Positions 52,365 through 61,542 are shown, counted from the first letter of the stretch. The stretch: 64,000 nt of DNA from Miltoncostaea sp050249835 (GCA_050249835.1 JBFWPT010000016.1:1-64000), one strand, 5' to 3'. Notes: generated from the letters alone by a model not told the origin. Translations and numbers: made by a program.

Positions 52365-52784
52365 TTACATCCGGCGGACAATGCCAGCGTGCACCTGCGT
52401 TGACAAGCCGGACCACGCCGTGCGCGGGCTCCTCGCCTTCGCGTTCGGTGGCGCGCATGGGAGATACGCGGCCGACAGCTCGCGAGCGAGTCCCTCGGCT
52501 GCGCTCTGGTTCCGCCCGAAGTCGATCAGAACGTCTGGCCGGACCAGCTCGCAGACCGTTCGGTCGCCTTCGCTGATCGAGCTGTCGCCGTTGATCGCGA
52601 CGATTGGGTGGTAGATCCCGCCCCATTCGGTGCTGGCATGCGTGACCGCCTCACGAGCCTGACCTTGGTCGGCGGCGTCGACCGCGTATGCGATCCGTTG
52701 AGGGCGGACGGCGACGGAGACGACACCTGATCGGACGAACTCGGGGGCGCTGGGCTGTCCGTCTCCAGATGGGGTCGGACTCAC
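52365..52784 (-). CDS. N-terminal fragment of a larger hypothetical protein
   Basis: Residues 20-115 of this 139-aa frame are well-formed: VRPQRIAYAVDAADQGQARE, then TEWGGIYHPIVAINGD and CELVRPDVLIDFGRNQ. The pattern of a strand, a helix with E/R pairs, WGG-x-YxPI and a later DxxxDFG resembles the N-terminus of large proteins where this forms a Rossmann-like domain. From residue 115 the sequence becomes Arg/Ser-rich and the frame ends 17 bases before the protease start. It is likely 3'-truncated. The start codon (GTG 52,784) lacks a clear ribosome site. Confidence 0.5.
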   Translation of the reverse strand: MSPTPSGDGQPSAPEFVRSGVVSVAVRPQRIAYAVDAADQGQAREAVTHASTEWGGIYHPIVAINGDSSISEGDRTVCELVRPDVLIDFGRNQSAAEGLARELSAAYLPCAPPNAKARSPRTAWSGLSTQVHAGIVRRM

Positions 52785-52826
52785 GGGAACGCCGGTCTCT
52801 GCGAAGGCGAAAGGGTCATGACTCTC

Positions 52827-53303
52827 TTACTCGGCAGGGGTGTCGAGTCTTCCCGTTGACCCAGACGGCACTCCGTGACCGTGCCGCGGAGTAAGAGGCG
52901 GCAGGCGCCAGGATGTCCTCGAGATCGTTCCTCGCCGGCTAAGCCCCGCCCCGGCGTAGCGATAGACGTGTTCCCGGAAGCTCGGCACGTTGCCGCCTTG
53001 GGAGTACTCCGCCTGGGCGGCCTCTGTGGCGGTGTCGCTCAAGCGGAAGCCGCGCACTGCCGGCGTGGGGTCGCCGTCGGGTGGGTCTTCGACCCAGCCG
53101 ACGGGCATATCGTTCAGGCTCAAGAGTGCCGAGCTCGCGGAGAACGATGGCTCGGTCCTCGGGCTTGGTGTAGTCGGCGTCTGAGTGCTCGCAGTCGACG
53201 TCGTTCTCGTAGCCGCCGTGTCTTCACCGCCGCACGCGACCAGGAGCCCTGCCGAAGGGCTGCGCTGACCACGAGCACGATGGGCGTTCCGCGTGCGACT
53301 CAT
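52827..53303 (-). CDS. Lipoprotein-like gene, probably decayed
   Basis: The 158-aa frame from ATG 53,303 has a short lipobox-like segment (SAGLLVACGGED), a Thr/Ser/Pro linker and a recognisable domain (residues 65-115: LLSLNDMPVGWVEDPPDGD, then AEYSQGGNVPSFREHVYRYA) like small PknH-sensor-type lipoproteins of actinobacteria. After residue 115 composition changes to Arg/Pro/Gly, which suggests a frameshift near 52,950. The signal helix is also too short. It may be a pseudogene. Confidence 0.5.
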   Translation of the reverse strand: MSRTRNAHRARGQRSPSAGLLVACGGEDTAATRTTSTASTQTPTTPSPRTEPSFSASSALLSLNDMPVGWVEDPPDGDPTPAVRGFRLSDTATEAAQAEYSQGGNVPSFREHVYRYAGAGLSRRGTISRTSWRLPPLTPRHGHGVPSGSTGRLDTPAE

Positions 53304-53454
53304 TGCGGCGCTACGGGGCAGGGGACTGCTGACACCGGGGGCAAGCAACCTCGATCTCGGTGTGCGAGCCAGGCCGCACTGGACGATCGCTCTCTGAAAG
53401 AACGCCCGTAGAGTCTCGGGTGCGATTCGCTCACGCCTGGCACGGTCGCTGCGC

Positions 53455-53580
53455 CGCCCTCCGGTGGAGGGCGCGGTGGAGGAGCGGCCTCTCGAACACA
53501 GAGATGCTTTCAAGCAGGATGAGTCTGAAAGCGAACGTCGCCTTGTAAGCGGCAAGTCGAGGGTTCGAGTTCTCCTCCGG
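53455..53580 (+). ncRNA. tRNA-like element, copy B
   Basis: A 5' hairpin cgccctcc/ggagggcg (53,455-53,473) precedes a central stem gctttca/tgaaagc. A tRNA-like 3' half follows: anticodon stem gtcgc/gcggc (53,537-53,541 with 53,549-53,553) around cttgtaa (anticodon position TGT, threonine), then gagggttcgag and closing strand ctcctccgg (53,572-53,580), which can pair with ccggtggag at 53,461-53,469 (one mismatch). It aligns with copy A over 110 bases in the same orientation. Not a standard tRNA. Confidence 0.5.
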
Positions 53581-53758
53581 CTTGGAAGGTGATCGCCGCG
53601 TCCGAGGAGCCTGTTGGCCTCGTAATCTTCCGTTGTGTTGCTGCGCCTTGGTTCTATGAACGGCGGGGCGAGGGTCAACTGGACGTTCGCGGGGTGCGTC
53701 GTGTCACCCTCGGATGACAGGATCCGGCGGATCCGAGTCGGCCCGGGGATGGAACCTG

Positions 53759-56119
53759 ATGAACAATGGTGATCGCAGCGCTGGGGGCGGCAGCGGCGGT
53801 CGCCAGCGCACGTGTTCGCCCCTGCGGGCCATGGCGCGCACATGGTCGGTGCTGGGCCTCGCGTTGATGTGGCTCGCGATGTCGGTCGGCCTCGCCGCGG
53901 GTGCTGACGCGGCGCCCGCCAACGCGGGTTTCAAGCTGATCGGGGATGACACCCGGGACATGGCGGCCCTCTGCCCGAACGGGGACGGCCCGTCGAACCT
54001 GGTGCTGGTGATCACCGTCCGCGGCTCCGGCAACGCTCCCCGAAAGGGACCGCTGGCTGAGAACTACTACCCGCAGCTCGCCTCGGAGCTGGTCCGGCGC
54101 GGCTACCGCGTGTCCGGCTTCGACGTCGTCTACGGTGCCCTCCCCACCAGCGTCTTGACTGACGGCCGCATCGGGGAGTACGTCGAGTCGGCCGCCGGCC
54201 AGGCACCCCGGATCGCCACCCAGATCCGCAACGCCATCAACCGCTGCTCGACGCGGCGGATCCTGGTCGCCGCCTACTCTCAGGGCGGCATCGCCTTCCG
54301 GGCTGCGATCGCGAACCTCCGCGAGGAGAAGTCCGTGTGGCAGAGGATCGACCACATCGACCTGATCGCCGATGCCTCCGCGAAGGGGAACATCGACCGC
54401 GGCATGCCAACCGGCCGCACCCCGCGGGTGAAGGGCATCCCCCGCGTCGCCAGCGACGGGGTCTGGGGGTACGCGGCGGACCTGTCCGGGAACATCCGCT
54501 CCCCCGTGGCCGCGGCGCTCGCCGCCGCGCTCAAGATGAAGGCGGTCCACTGGGCGGCTGTCAGGAAGATGCCGGCGATCGGTAAGGCGGTCAGCTACCC
54601 GACCGCCCTCCGCGGCCGGATCGACCGGTACTGCGCCTCCGAGGACCTGGTGTGCGACACCGCCACCGTCGTCGCGCGGTTCCGCAAGCTCGCCACGAAG
54701 TCATCGATCCGTTCCCAGCTCAACCTGTCCCTGTCTCTGCACACGGCGTACCCGTGGAAGCTGATCGCCCGCGACACCGCCGACGTATACCCGCCCCGAT
54801 CCGGGCAACCCACTACCGTTCCGCCGGGCGGCGGGGTGGGCGTGCCGGGCGCGCCGGCTGGCGGGACGCCCACCCCACCCAGCCCGGGGGGCGACCCGGA
54901 GGACGCTCTTCCGCAGATCGGTACGTACATGGCCGCTCCACCCGAGGGACGCCGAGAGTTGTGGCCGGCCCGCGACGGCCGATTCATCGTCATCGTGAAC
55001 GCAGCTCAGGGGGCCACGGGCGTCTACGTCGGCTGGACGATCCCTGGCGCCACGGCGTCGGCGGAGGCGGCTGCAGGAGTGCTGCTTCCCGGGCGCTCTG
55101 CGACGGTGACAACAGACGAAGACGGTGTCGCCTACGTTGCCGTGAACGACGATGAGGACACCGGCGTCGGAGGAAGGCTCGTGAAGCTGCGACCCGATGC
55201 CTCCGCCGGCCGGCTGCTGCTCGAGCTGCGCGCCGACGCCCAAGGGTACGTGCGTGTGCTGGACGAACCCGTCGTCGTCGGCGACGAGGTCTACGTCGAG
55301 GCCTACGCCACCTGCCGGACCCGCATGTACGCCATCCACACGGTGACCGGGCAGGCCCGGGAGGGACGCGGGGCGAGCGGTTGCGGCGGCAACTGGGCCT
55401 CCAGCGGCAACACGGCCGCCGTCCTCGGCCTGAGTGGCTACTCGGTCCAGTACTACGACGCACCCGCGATCGACGCCCCTACCGAGATACGCCAGCCACC
55501 GCCGGCCTCCGCGCCCGGCTACTTCCACACGGGCTTCGGGGCCGGCGCGGCCGTCGCCTTGTCCACCGAGGGGTGCGCCGCAGGCCGGATCACCCAGATG
55601 CGTCGCGGGGAGACCTGGAGCCGTCTCCTGGGAGAAGTCCTGGACGGCAGCTGCGACATCATGGCGGTCACGGCCGTCGGTGACGGGACGGTGGCGCTAG
55701 TGGTGCGCCGGAACGGCGGTGAGCTGTGGGCGGCGATCATCGGCCCGACCGGCCCGGCGCAGGTGATCGCCACCGTTCCAAGGACGGACAGCATCGGCCA
55801 GGCCTGGGTGGACGGCCAGGGGCGCCTCGTGATCGCGTACACGGAGATCGTGGACTGCGTCACCAGCACGCCTTTCGAGACCGACTGCGCGCGACTCCAC
55901 GTCGACGTCTTCGAGGGCACCACCCTGGTCGGGAGCTACTCAGAAGGCGGAACCAGCGGCAACTCCATGCGCATCATCAGCGACATCGTCGGCACAGACG
56001 GCGCGGTCGCATTGAGCCTGCAGCGAGGCGAGTACTCGCCGTGCGTTGGATGTGGCGCCCCCGGGGCGGTGCCGGTTGAGCGACGCATCCCTCTTCCAGT
56101 CCAGTCCGCCTCCTGGTGA
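53759..56119 (+). CDS. Secreted cutinase-like alpha/beta hydrolase with C-terminal beta-propeller-like region
   Basis: This 786-aa protein starts at ATG 53,759 (alternatives 53,714 and 53,831). The signal helix (residues 28-50) ends near AGADA. A cutinase/PE-PPE-type hydrolase domain (about 55-340) has the nucleophile in AAYSQGGIAFR (Ser about 176), an Asp in YCASEDLVCD between two Cys, and a His in SLSLHTAYPW. A Pro/Gly linker leads to a 430-residue region of repeated strands (AVLGLSGYSVQYYD, VALVVRRNGGELWAAIIG) like a propeller. The enzyme would cut esters or lipids outside the cell. The GTG just before its stop could couple it to the RCC1 gene. Confidence 0.83.
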   Translation: MNNGDRSAGGGSGGRQRTCSPLRAMARTWSVLGLALMWLAMSVGLAAGADAAPANAGFKLIGDDTRDMAALCPNGDGPSNLVLVITVRGSGNAPRKGPLAENYYPQLASELVRRGYRVSGFDVVYGALPTSVLTDGRIGEYVESAAGQAPRIATQIRNAINRCSTRRILVAAYSQGGIAFRAAIANLREEKSVWQRIDHIDLIADASAKGNIDRGMPTGRTPRVKGIPRVASDGVWGYAADLSGNIRSPVAAALAAALKMKAVHWAAVRKMPAIGKAVSYPTALRGRIDRYCASEDLVCDTATVVARFRKLATKSSIRSQLNLSLSLHTAYPWKLIARDTADVYPPRSGQPTTVPPGGGVGVPGAPAGGTPTPPSPGGDPEDALPQIGTYMAAPPEGRRELWPARDGRFIVIVNAAQGATGVYVGWTIPGATASAEAAAGVLLPGRSATVTTDEDGVAYVAVNDDEDTGVGGRLVKLRPDASAGRLLLELRADAQGYVRVLDEPVVVGDEVYVEAYATCRTRMYAIHTVTGQAREGRGASGCGGNWASSGNTAAVLGLSGYSVQYYDAPAIDAPTEIRQPPPASAPGYFHTGFGAGAAVALSTEGCAAGRITQMRRGETWSRLLGEVLDGSCDIMAVTAVGDGTVALVVRRNGGELWAAIIGPTGPAQVIATVPRTDSIGQAWVDGQGRLVIAYTEIVDCVTSTPFETDCARLHVDVFEGTTLVGSYSEGGTSGNSMRIISDIVGTDGAVALSLQRGEYSPCVGCGAPGAVPVERRIPLPVQSASW

Positions 56120-56196
56120 GCAGGCTCGTGAGGAACGGGTCTTCCGAGCGACGGCGTGGAGGATTACGGCCGATCACGATGCGCGGAGGGGAGCTG

Positions 56197-58842
56197 ATGG
56201 GCGCTGACGGGCATACGACACGCAGGGGACCCCGGTCAGCGGTGTGGCTCGCCGCCTTCGCCGCGATACTCCTGGCCCTCCTCGCCTGCCAGGCTGCCGC
56301 CGCGGCCCCGGCGCCGAAGGTGACGGTCACCGGAGCGGGGGTTGGGTGCGGCAAGAAGGCGTCGCTGTGCGTGACGCCCCAGCCGAAGAAGGTGACCTGC
56401 AGGAAGGGTGTCTGCCTGCTGCCGGTGCGGGTGCGTGCGGCGCGCTCCGGGACTCTCGTGGTCGCCGGGGGGCGCGCGAAGGCGACCCGATTCCGGGAGG
56501 GCGCGAGCCGGGTGCGGGTCGCGTACCGGCAGGGGATGGGGCGGGTCCGGGTGAAGGCACGCCTGGATCGCCTCGTGTCCGCCCAGGGCGGGGATGTGCG
56601 CTACAGCGTCCCCGCGACGACGCAGCTGGTCGCCGGCAGCCGGGTCGTGTCCGTCACCCCGGGTGCGAAGGCGGGCCAGCTGATCGTGGTCCTCGCAGGC
56701 AAGGAGCCGCCGGCACCCGGCGGCCATCTCGCGCTCGCCCCCGCCAACGGGCTGCCGGACGGGATGTTCGCCCGGGTGGTGGCGGTCAACGACGCCCCAG
56801 GCGACCGTCACCGGGTGACGGTCACGTCGGCGGCGATCAGCGACGCCCTCGACGGCGTCCGGATCGACGTGGATCAGGCCGTCACGCCGGAGGTCGCGCC
56901 GAACCTCGCCGACGTCGTCACCCGCGACCGCTCGGGGGCGCTCACCTACCGCCTCGGCGCGACGTTCGCGCAGCACGGCCGGGCCGGGTCGCATGCGGCG
57001 CCGTGGGGTGCGTTCACCTGCAGGGAGTCCGGCGGCATCCCCCGCACCCAGGATCAGGTGTGGACGACGGGGCTGCCGTTCCCGATCAACCTCACGATCG
57101 AGAACGTCCGCGTCAACCACGTGTTCGACGCGGGGAGCTTCTTCCCGTCCCGGAAGCCGTACCTGCTCCTGCAGCTGAGCGCGGAGGCGGTCGCGAAGGT
57201 CGGGTTCGAGGCGAAGACCGGCTTCAAGTGCCAGCTGAGTGACTCCTTCCGGAGCAGGATGCGGATCACGATGCCCATCGCCGTGGTCGCGGGGATCCCG
57301 ATCAAGGCCTACCTCGAGCCGCGGTTCGAGTTCGAGGTGTCCGCATCGGGGGAGGTGACCTTCACCCAGCGTCGCTACTTCGGGGTGAAGATCGAGAAGG
57401 TCGGATTCGACCCTGTGCGGGTGTCCCGCAGCGGCAGCGCCGACCCCGTCGACGTTCAGCTGAGCGCGAAGGTGGAGGTGTCCCTGTTCGCCGGCGGGGA
57501 GCTGTCGGTCATGGCGGGCGCAGGCGTGGAGGCCGGGATCTTCGGAGCCCTCGGCCCGGAGTTCCGCCTCGTCAGCGACACCGCCAACCCCGCGTGCGCC
57601 GCCATTGACGCCCGGCTGCGTGCCGAACTCGGCGCCCGCCTGTCCGTATGGGAGAAGCGCTGGAACCTGGAGGCCGCGACCCTGACCAGCGACTGGCTCC
57701 GCCTCGGCGGCCCCTGGTGCTCCTTCCGGGGTGGCGGCGGTGGCGGTGGTGTCGGCGGTCAGCCGACACCACCCGGCACGCCGGCACCGCGGGTGGTGTC
57801 GACATCCGATGGCGCCTGCGCGTTGATCTCCGATGGACGGGTCCGGTGCCGTGGGAACAACCAGGACGGGATGGTCGGTAACGGCTCGGTCGGCGGCCAG
57901 TTCGACCCGTGGCTTGGCTGGACAACCGTCGTGGACATCAACGACGCGACGCAGATCTCCACGGGCGACGGCCACAGGTGTGCGGTCCGGCAGGCCGGCG
58001 GTGTCAGCTGCTGGGGCGACAACGGGAGGGGCGAACTCGGCCGAGACCCTGAGACCCATGGATCGTCGGGCCGTCCGCTCGCGGTCCCGGGGGTCACCGG
58101 CGTCCGCCAGGTCGCCGCCGGCGACAGCTTCGCGTGCGCTCTGCGGAGCAACGGTACCGCGGTCTGCTGGGGTGATAACACATCCGGGCAGGCAGGCGCG
58201 GGGATCGGCAACCCCAACGGGGACCTCACCGAGGTCCCGCCCTCAGAAGTCGTCGGCCTCACTGAAGCCGTGCAGATCGCAGCTGGCAATGACCACGCCT
58301 GCGCGGTGAGGGCAGGAGGCAGCGTCGTCTGCTGGGGCAGCAACCAGTTCGGCCAGCTCGGCCGTGGAACGGCGGGCGATTCGACGGTCCCCGTCTCGGT
58401 CCCCGGCCTGACCGGGGTCGCAGAGTTGACGGCGGGAGCGGGGCACACATGCGCCCGCCGAACCAACGGCAGCGTCGCCTGCTGGGGTTCAGGATGGCTC
58501 GTCGGCGACGGCGGGACGACCGACCGGTTCTCACCCGTCGAGGTCACGGGCCTCAGCAACGTCATCGCGCTCTCTGCCGGCAGCTACCACACCTGCGCCC
58601 TCCGTCAGGGCGGCACCGTCATGTGCTGGGGACGCAACGACGACGGCCAGACCGGTGACATGACGGAAACCCACCGTCTGGACCCCGTCCAGGCGGTCGC
58701 ATCGGGAGTGGCGTCCCTCGACGCGACCTACGCCTCGACGTACGCGGTGAGAACCGACGGGAGCATCGTCATGTGGGGGCAGGAGTTCGAGCGGCTCAAC
58801 TGGAGGGCGTTCGCGCCCGTGGTGGTACCACACCCGATCTGA
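56197..58842 (+). CDS. Secreted RCC1-repeat protein
   Basis: This 881-aa protein starts at ATG 56,197 behind GGAGGGGAG (GTG 56,116, which overlaps the hydrolase stop, is an upstream alternative). A signal helix (residues 15-37) is followed by beta-rich regions (45-290) and a domain with FEVSASGEVTFTQRRYFGVK (about 290-520). The last 350 residues hold seven RCC1-like repeats, each with a Cys-Ala-x-R...CWG core such as HRCAVRQAGGVSCWGDN, FACALRSNGTAVCWGDN and HACAVRAGGSVVCWGSN. They should close into a seven-bladed propeller. It is probably a cell-surface binding protein. A terminator hairpin follows. Confidence 0.87.
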   Translation: MGADGHTTRRGPRSAVWLAAFAAILLALLACQAAAAAPAPKVTVTGAGVGCGKKASLCVTPQPKKVTCRKGVCLLPVRVRAARSGTLVVAGGRAKATRFREGASRVRVAYRQGMGRVRVKARLDRLVSAQGGDVRYSVPATTQLVAGSRVVSVTPGAKAGQLIVVLAGKEPPAPGGHLALAPANGLPDGMFARVVAVNDAPGDRHRVTVTSAAISDALDGVRIDVDQAVTPEVAPNLADVVTRDRSGALTYRLGATFAQHGRAGSHAAPWGAFTCRESGGIPRTQDQVWTTGLPFPINLTIENVRVNHVFDAGSFFPSRKPYLLLQLSAEAVAKVGFEAKTGFKCQLSDSFRSRMRITMPIAVVAGIPIKAYLEPRFEFEVSASGEVTFTQRRYFGVKIEKVGFDPVRVSRSGSADPVDVQLSAKVEVSLFAGGELSVMAGAGVEAGIFGALGPEFRLVSDTANPACAAIDARLRAELGARLSVWEKRWNLEAATLTSDWLRLGGPWCSFRGGGGGGGVGGQPTPPGTPAPRVVSTSDGACALISDGRVRCRGNNQDGMVGNGSVGGQFDPWLGWTTVVDINDATQISTGDGHRCAVRQAGGVSCWGDNGRGELGRDPETHGSSGRPLAVPGVTGVRQVAAGDSFACALRSNGTAVCWGDNTSGQAGAGIGNPNGDLTEVPPSEVVGLTEAVQIAAGNDHACAVRAGGSVVCWGSNQFGQLGRGTAGDSTVPVSVPGLTGVAELTAGAGHTCARRTNGSVACWGSGWLVGDGGTTDRFSPVEVTGLSNVIALSAGSYHTCALRQGGTVMCWGRNDDGQTGDMTETHRLDPVQAVASGVASLDATYASTYAVRTDGSIVMWGQEFERLNWRAFAPVVVPHPI

Positions 58843-58850
58843 GCCGAGGA

Positions 58851-58885
58851 GGCCGCGGGGGCTTAACCCGCGAGCCCCCGCGGCC
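58851..58885 (+). terminator. Intrinsic terminator hairpin
   Basis: A perfect 13-bp stem, ggccgcgggggct (58,851-58,863) and agcccccgcggcc (58,873-58,885), with a 9-base loop lies 8 bases after the RCC1 gene's stop codon. Confidence 0.75.
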
Positions 58886-58969
58886 GCAGACGGCACGCTT
58901 CGGCTGCGCGCGGGCGTAGGCGCGCGGCCGTCGGCGTTACCGCCTCCGACCACCAACCTCGCCTTCGGC

Positions 58970-59115
58970 CACGCGTACGTGTGTCACCCGCGTCGCCATC
59001 ACCGACACCGGTCGCCGCGGCATGAAGGTGTGGGTGGTCCCCTCCGCATCCCCGCTGACCCGGCATACGCCACCAGCTACGACGCGCGGCTGGTGCGCGC
59101 CCGGCGGGCGGCGGC
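58970..59115 (+). pseudogene. 3' remnant of a second subtilisin-like protease gene
   Basis: Plus-strand frames give TRVAITDTGRRGMKVWVV and then, one frame over, PLRIPADPAYATSYDARLVR. The intact protease at 30,329-31,891 ends TRVVVSNNGNRGLKAWVSVH then IPAGPIYATRYNLRLVRGDW, the same blocks in the same order. Only the last ~45 codons remain, with a frameshift in the middle. A larger gene once ended here. Confidence 0.6.
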
Positions 59116-59140
59116 GGTCGCGGGACCGCCGCCCCGACGC

Positions 59141-61285
59141 TCAGCGGCCGCGCCGGGGTTTCGGGACGGTGACGGGGCCGCTGATGACCCGGGTGCGTCC
59201 GTCCGCAAGCCGCATCCGGACGCGGACGGTGTAGCGGCCGGGCCGCAGGACCCCCGTGCGCGGCAGGTGGACGGTCGCCTGACGCAGAACCCCGGTGCGG
59301 ATCCGCGTGGTCGCGCGGCGGAGCACCTTGCGCGGCCGGCCGGCGCGCACGAGCTCCACCGTGGCGACGCCGGGACCAGCGGCGCGGAAGCGCACGCGCC
59401 AGCGGGCGGGCAGCCTGGTGACCCGGAGGCGCGACAGCTTGACCCGTGGCGGCGGGGCCGGCGCCGACACCGGACGCGCAGCGTCACCTGCCGTGAAGGT
59501 CGTCGTGTGGACGCGCCCCGCAGCCGTGACGGTGAGCGCGTAGCGGGTCCCGGCGACCAGCGCGGCGGCGGGCATGAACTGCGCCCAGGTCTGGGCGTCG
59601 AACCCCGGCGACGGCTCGGCGGCTGTGGACCCCGGACGGATGAGCGCGATCGAGCCCCCCGGACCGCTCAGCGAGACCTGCGCCCCCGCGACGGCCGACC
59701 ACACGTAGACCGGATGGCCGACGTTCCACTTGTCCCCGGGGTAGTTCCGCAGGGGGTCCGGGTTCTCGGCCCCGCCCCAGCGCGTGGGCACGTCGGTGGC
59801 GCCCTCGAACGGCCACATGCGCACGGGCGCCTCCGTGCCGTTTACCGGTGCCCGCGGGTCAACGCGCTGGCCGGCGAACGCGGCGGCGCCGAACCCGAGG
59901 AGGCTAGTGCCGAAGTCGGGTGAATGGCGCCGGCTGAAGTTGACCACCACCGTGTCGCGGCCTGCGGCCCCGAAACCGATCTCCGACGCCCAGAGGAACG
60001 AGTGGGCGTGGTACGGGACGGAGGTGAGGGAGGCGACGCCTTCCGGAATACCCGCCGCCTTCGACATGCCCTCGGTCGAGTCCTCCGAGTAGCCCCCCGC
60101 GGCGGCGATCCTTGCGGTGTGATCGACGCCGGTGAAGCCGGGCCGGCCGGCGACCTCGGAGTGGACGCTGCCCGACCCGGATCCGTAGCCGCCGTTCGCC
60201 ACCACGTAATCCGCATGGTTCTGGGCCGCCCTCTGCAGCGGCGCCTCCCACCGGAGCTCCGGGAGTCCCAGCGGGACCCGGAACCGCCGGTTGAGCCAGT
60301 CAAGCATCACCGCGCTGTCCCCTGCCGGCACCCCGCGGTTGTCGGCTGTCGGGGACGGCGCGGCCGGCCACCCGCCGGGGTGGGACGGCACCGAAAACCG
60401 GTCGAACATGACCGACCGCCCGTCGGGACCGGCGACGAGCGGTAGCAGCGTGGTCGGCCCCCAGGCGGCCCCGTCCGTGCTGACGGAGACGCCGAGGATG
60501 GTGTGCATGCCGGGGCCGGTCGGCCGGATGAGATCGGCGATGAGGTCCCCCGCCGGGGTGACCCCCTGCAGCGAGCGGTCTGCGGGCAGGTCGACGACCG
60601 ACGCCCAGCTCGTGCACCCGTCGCGGGACACCGCCACCCGGGCGCCGTAGCCCGCCATGGATCCCGTCGCGTCGCCGCTCACCAGCACCGCCGCAAGGCC
60701 CTGCGCGCCGAAGGCGTGGAGCGCGCTGACGGACCGCCCGGTCGCGGCGGATCCCAGGTCGCCGCAGGGGATCTGCTGGCCCTGCCAGGTGTGCCGCGAC
60801 AGATCCGTGCGCTGCTCGGCCCCTCCCGGCACCCACGTGGTGGAGCCGACCGCGGCGTAGAAGCCGGACCCGTCGGGGATGCTCGCCACGAGGCGGGCGT
60901 ACGCCGACGCCGCCCCGGCGGGCACCGCCACTGGGACATGGGCGACCGACCCGTCCGGCCGGGCGAGTGCGACCTCCCCGGAGCCAGCCACCATGGCGAG
61001 GCCCTGCGGGCCGGGTGACGTGAGATGGGTCAGCGCGTCGATGCAGGGGCCTTGTGACCACGTCGCCCCGCGATCGCCCGACAGCAGCAGGCGAGGCGTC
61101 GCCGGGCCGCCCGGGTACGCCGCCGGACACCCCGAGCCCAGCGACTCGACGCCGATGACCTGGGTCGAAGTAATGGCGGAGCCCTCGACCCGGGCGCCGG
61201 ACGCCGTCCCGGCCCCCCACGCGACGAGGGCCGCCGCCAGTGACGCCGCGGCTCGCCACCGCATGGTGTGCGACCGGGCGCTCAT
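59141..61285 (-). CDS. Secreted BNR-repeat plus CAP-domain protein
   Basis: This 714-aa protein starts at ATG 61,285 (second Met at 61,264), overlapping the stop of a short frame by 4 bases. After a signal peptide (residues 8-32) come BNR/sortilin-like strands with Asp-box patterns (SGDRGATWSQGP, SRDGCTSWASV, STDGAAWGPTT; residues 35-310). A CAP/SCP domain follows (about 328-450; LQRAAQNHADYVVANGGYG, HSEVAGRPGFTG), then a Pro-linked Ig domain and a basic Ig-like tail. CAP proteins bind small hydrophobic molecules or act on proteins. The BNR half is shared with the next gene upstream. Confidence 0.83.
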   Translation of the reverse strand: MSARSHTMRWRAAASLAAALVAWGAGTASGARVEGSAITSTQVIGVESLGSGCPAAYPGGPATPRLLLSGDRGATWSQGPCIDALTHLTSPGPQGLAMVAGSGEVALARPDGSVAHVPVAVPAGAASAYARLVASIPDGSGFYAAVGSTTWVPGGAEQRTDLSRHTWQGQQIPCGDLGSAATGRSVSALHAFGAQGLAAVLVSGDATGSMAGYGARVAVSRDGCTSWASVVDLPADRSLQGVTPAGDLIADLIRPTGPGMHTILGVSVSTDGAAWGPTTLLPLVAGPDGRSVMFDRFSVPSHPGGWPAAPSPTADNRGVPAGDSAVMLDWLNRRFRVPLGLPELRWEAPLQRAAQNHADYVVANGGYGSGSGSVHSEVAGRPGFTGVDHTARIAAAGGYSEDSTEGMSKAAGIPEGVASLTSVPYHAHSFLWASEIGFGAAGRDTVVVNFSRRHSPDFGTSLLGFGAAAFAGQRVDPRAPVNGTEAPVRMWPFEGATDVPTRWGGAENPDPLRNYPGDKWNVGHPVYVWSAVAGAQVSLSGPGGSIALIRPGSTAAEPSPGFDAQTWAQFMPAAALVAGTRYALTVTAAGRVHTTTFTAGDAARPVSAPAPPPRVKLSRLRVTRLPARWRVRFRAAGPGVATVELVRAGRPRKVLRRATTRIRTGVLRQATVHLPRTGVLRPGRYTVRVRMRLADGRTRVISGPVTVPKPRRGR

Positions 61286-61536
61286 GGGGCGAGCCCTGTG
61301 AGGAGGGCGCGCGCCCCAGCCGCCTCGGCCCGCACCGTCAGGCGCCCCGGGCGGATACGGGGCAACCGGACGCTCCAGCGCCCGCCCCACACCCGGACCG
61401 TTGTCTCAGGCCCCGACGGCGCCGCCAGAACGACAGAGCTCCTCCGTCTGGACCGTGAAGCCCAACCCGCCAGGGCTGGACGCCGGCTCGTGAGCGAGAG
61501 CGCTCGCGCCCTCGACCCCCCGAAGGCGGGCACCAT
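61282..61536 (-). CDS. Short frame, probable C-terminal beta-domain fragment
   Basis: This 84-aa frame has plausible sequence only in residues 32-84 (SSVVLAAPSGPETTVRVWGG, then WSVRLPRIRPGRLTVRAEAA), which looks like the tail of an exported Ig-type protein. It has no signal peptide. It ends in ATGA overlap with the BNR-CAP gene, which suggests that it was once translated. It may be a leftover of the BNR protein's missing C-terminal domain. Confidence 0.35.
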   Translation of the reverse strand: MVPAFGGSRARALSLTSRRPALAGWASRSRRRSSVVLAAPSGPETTVRVWGGRWSVRLPRIRPGRLTVRAEAAGARALLTGLAP

Positions 61537-61542
61537 GGGGGG

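Noticed and set aside
56236..58059. 607-aa minus-strand frame opposite the RCC1 gene
   Set aside because: The RCC1 repeats on the plus strand are unmistakable; the minus frame is rich in Asp/Arg/His without motifs.
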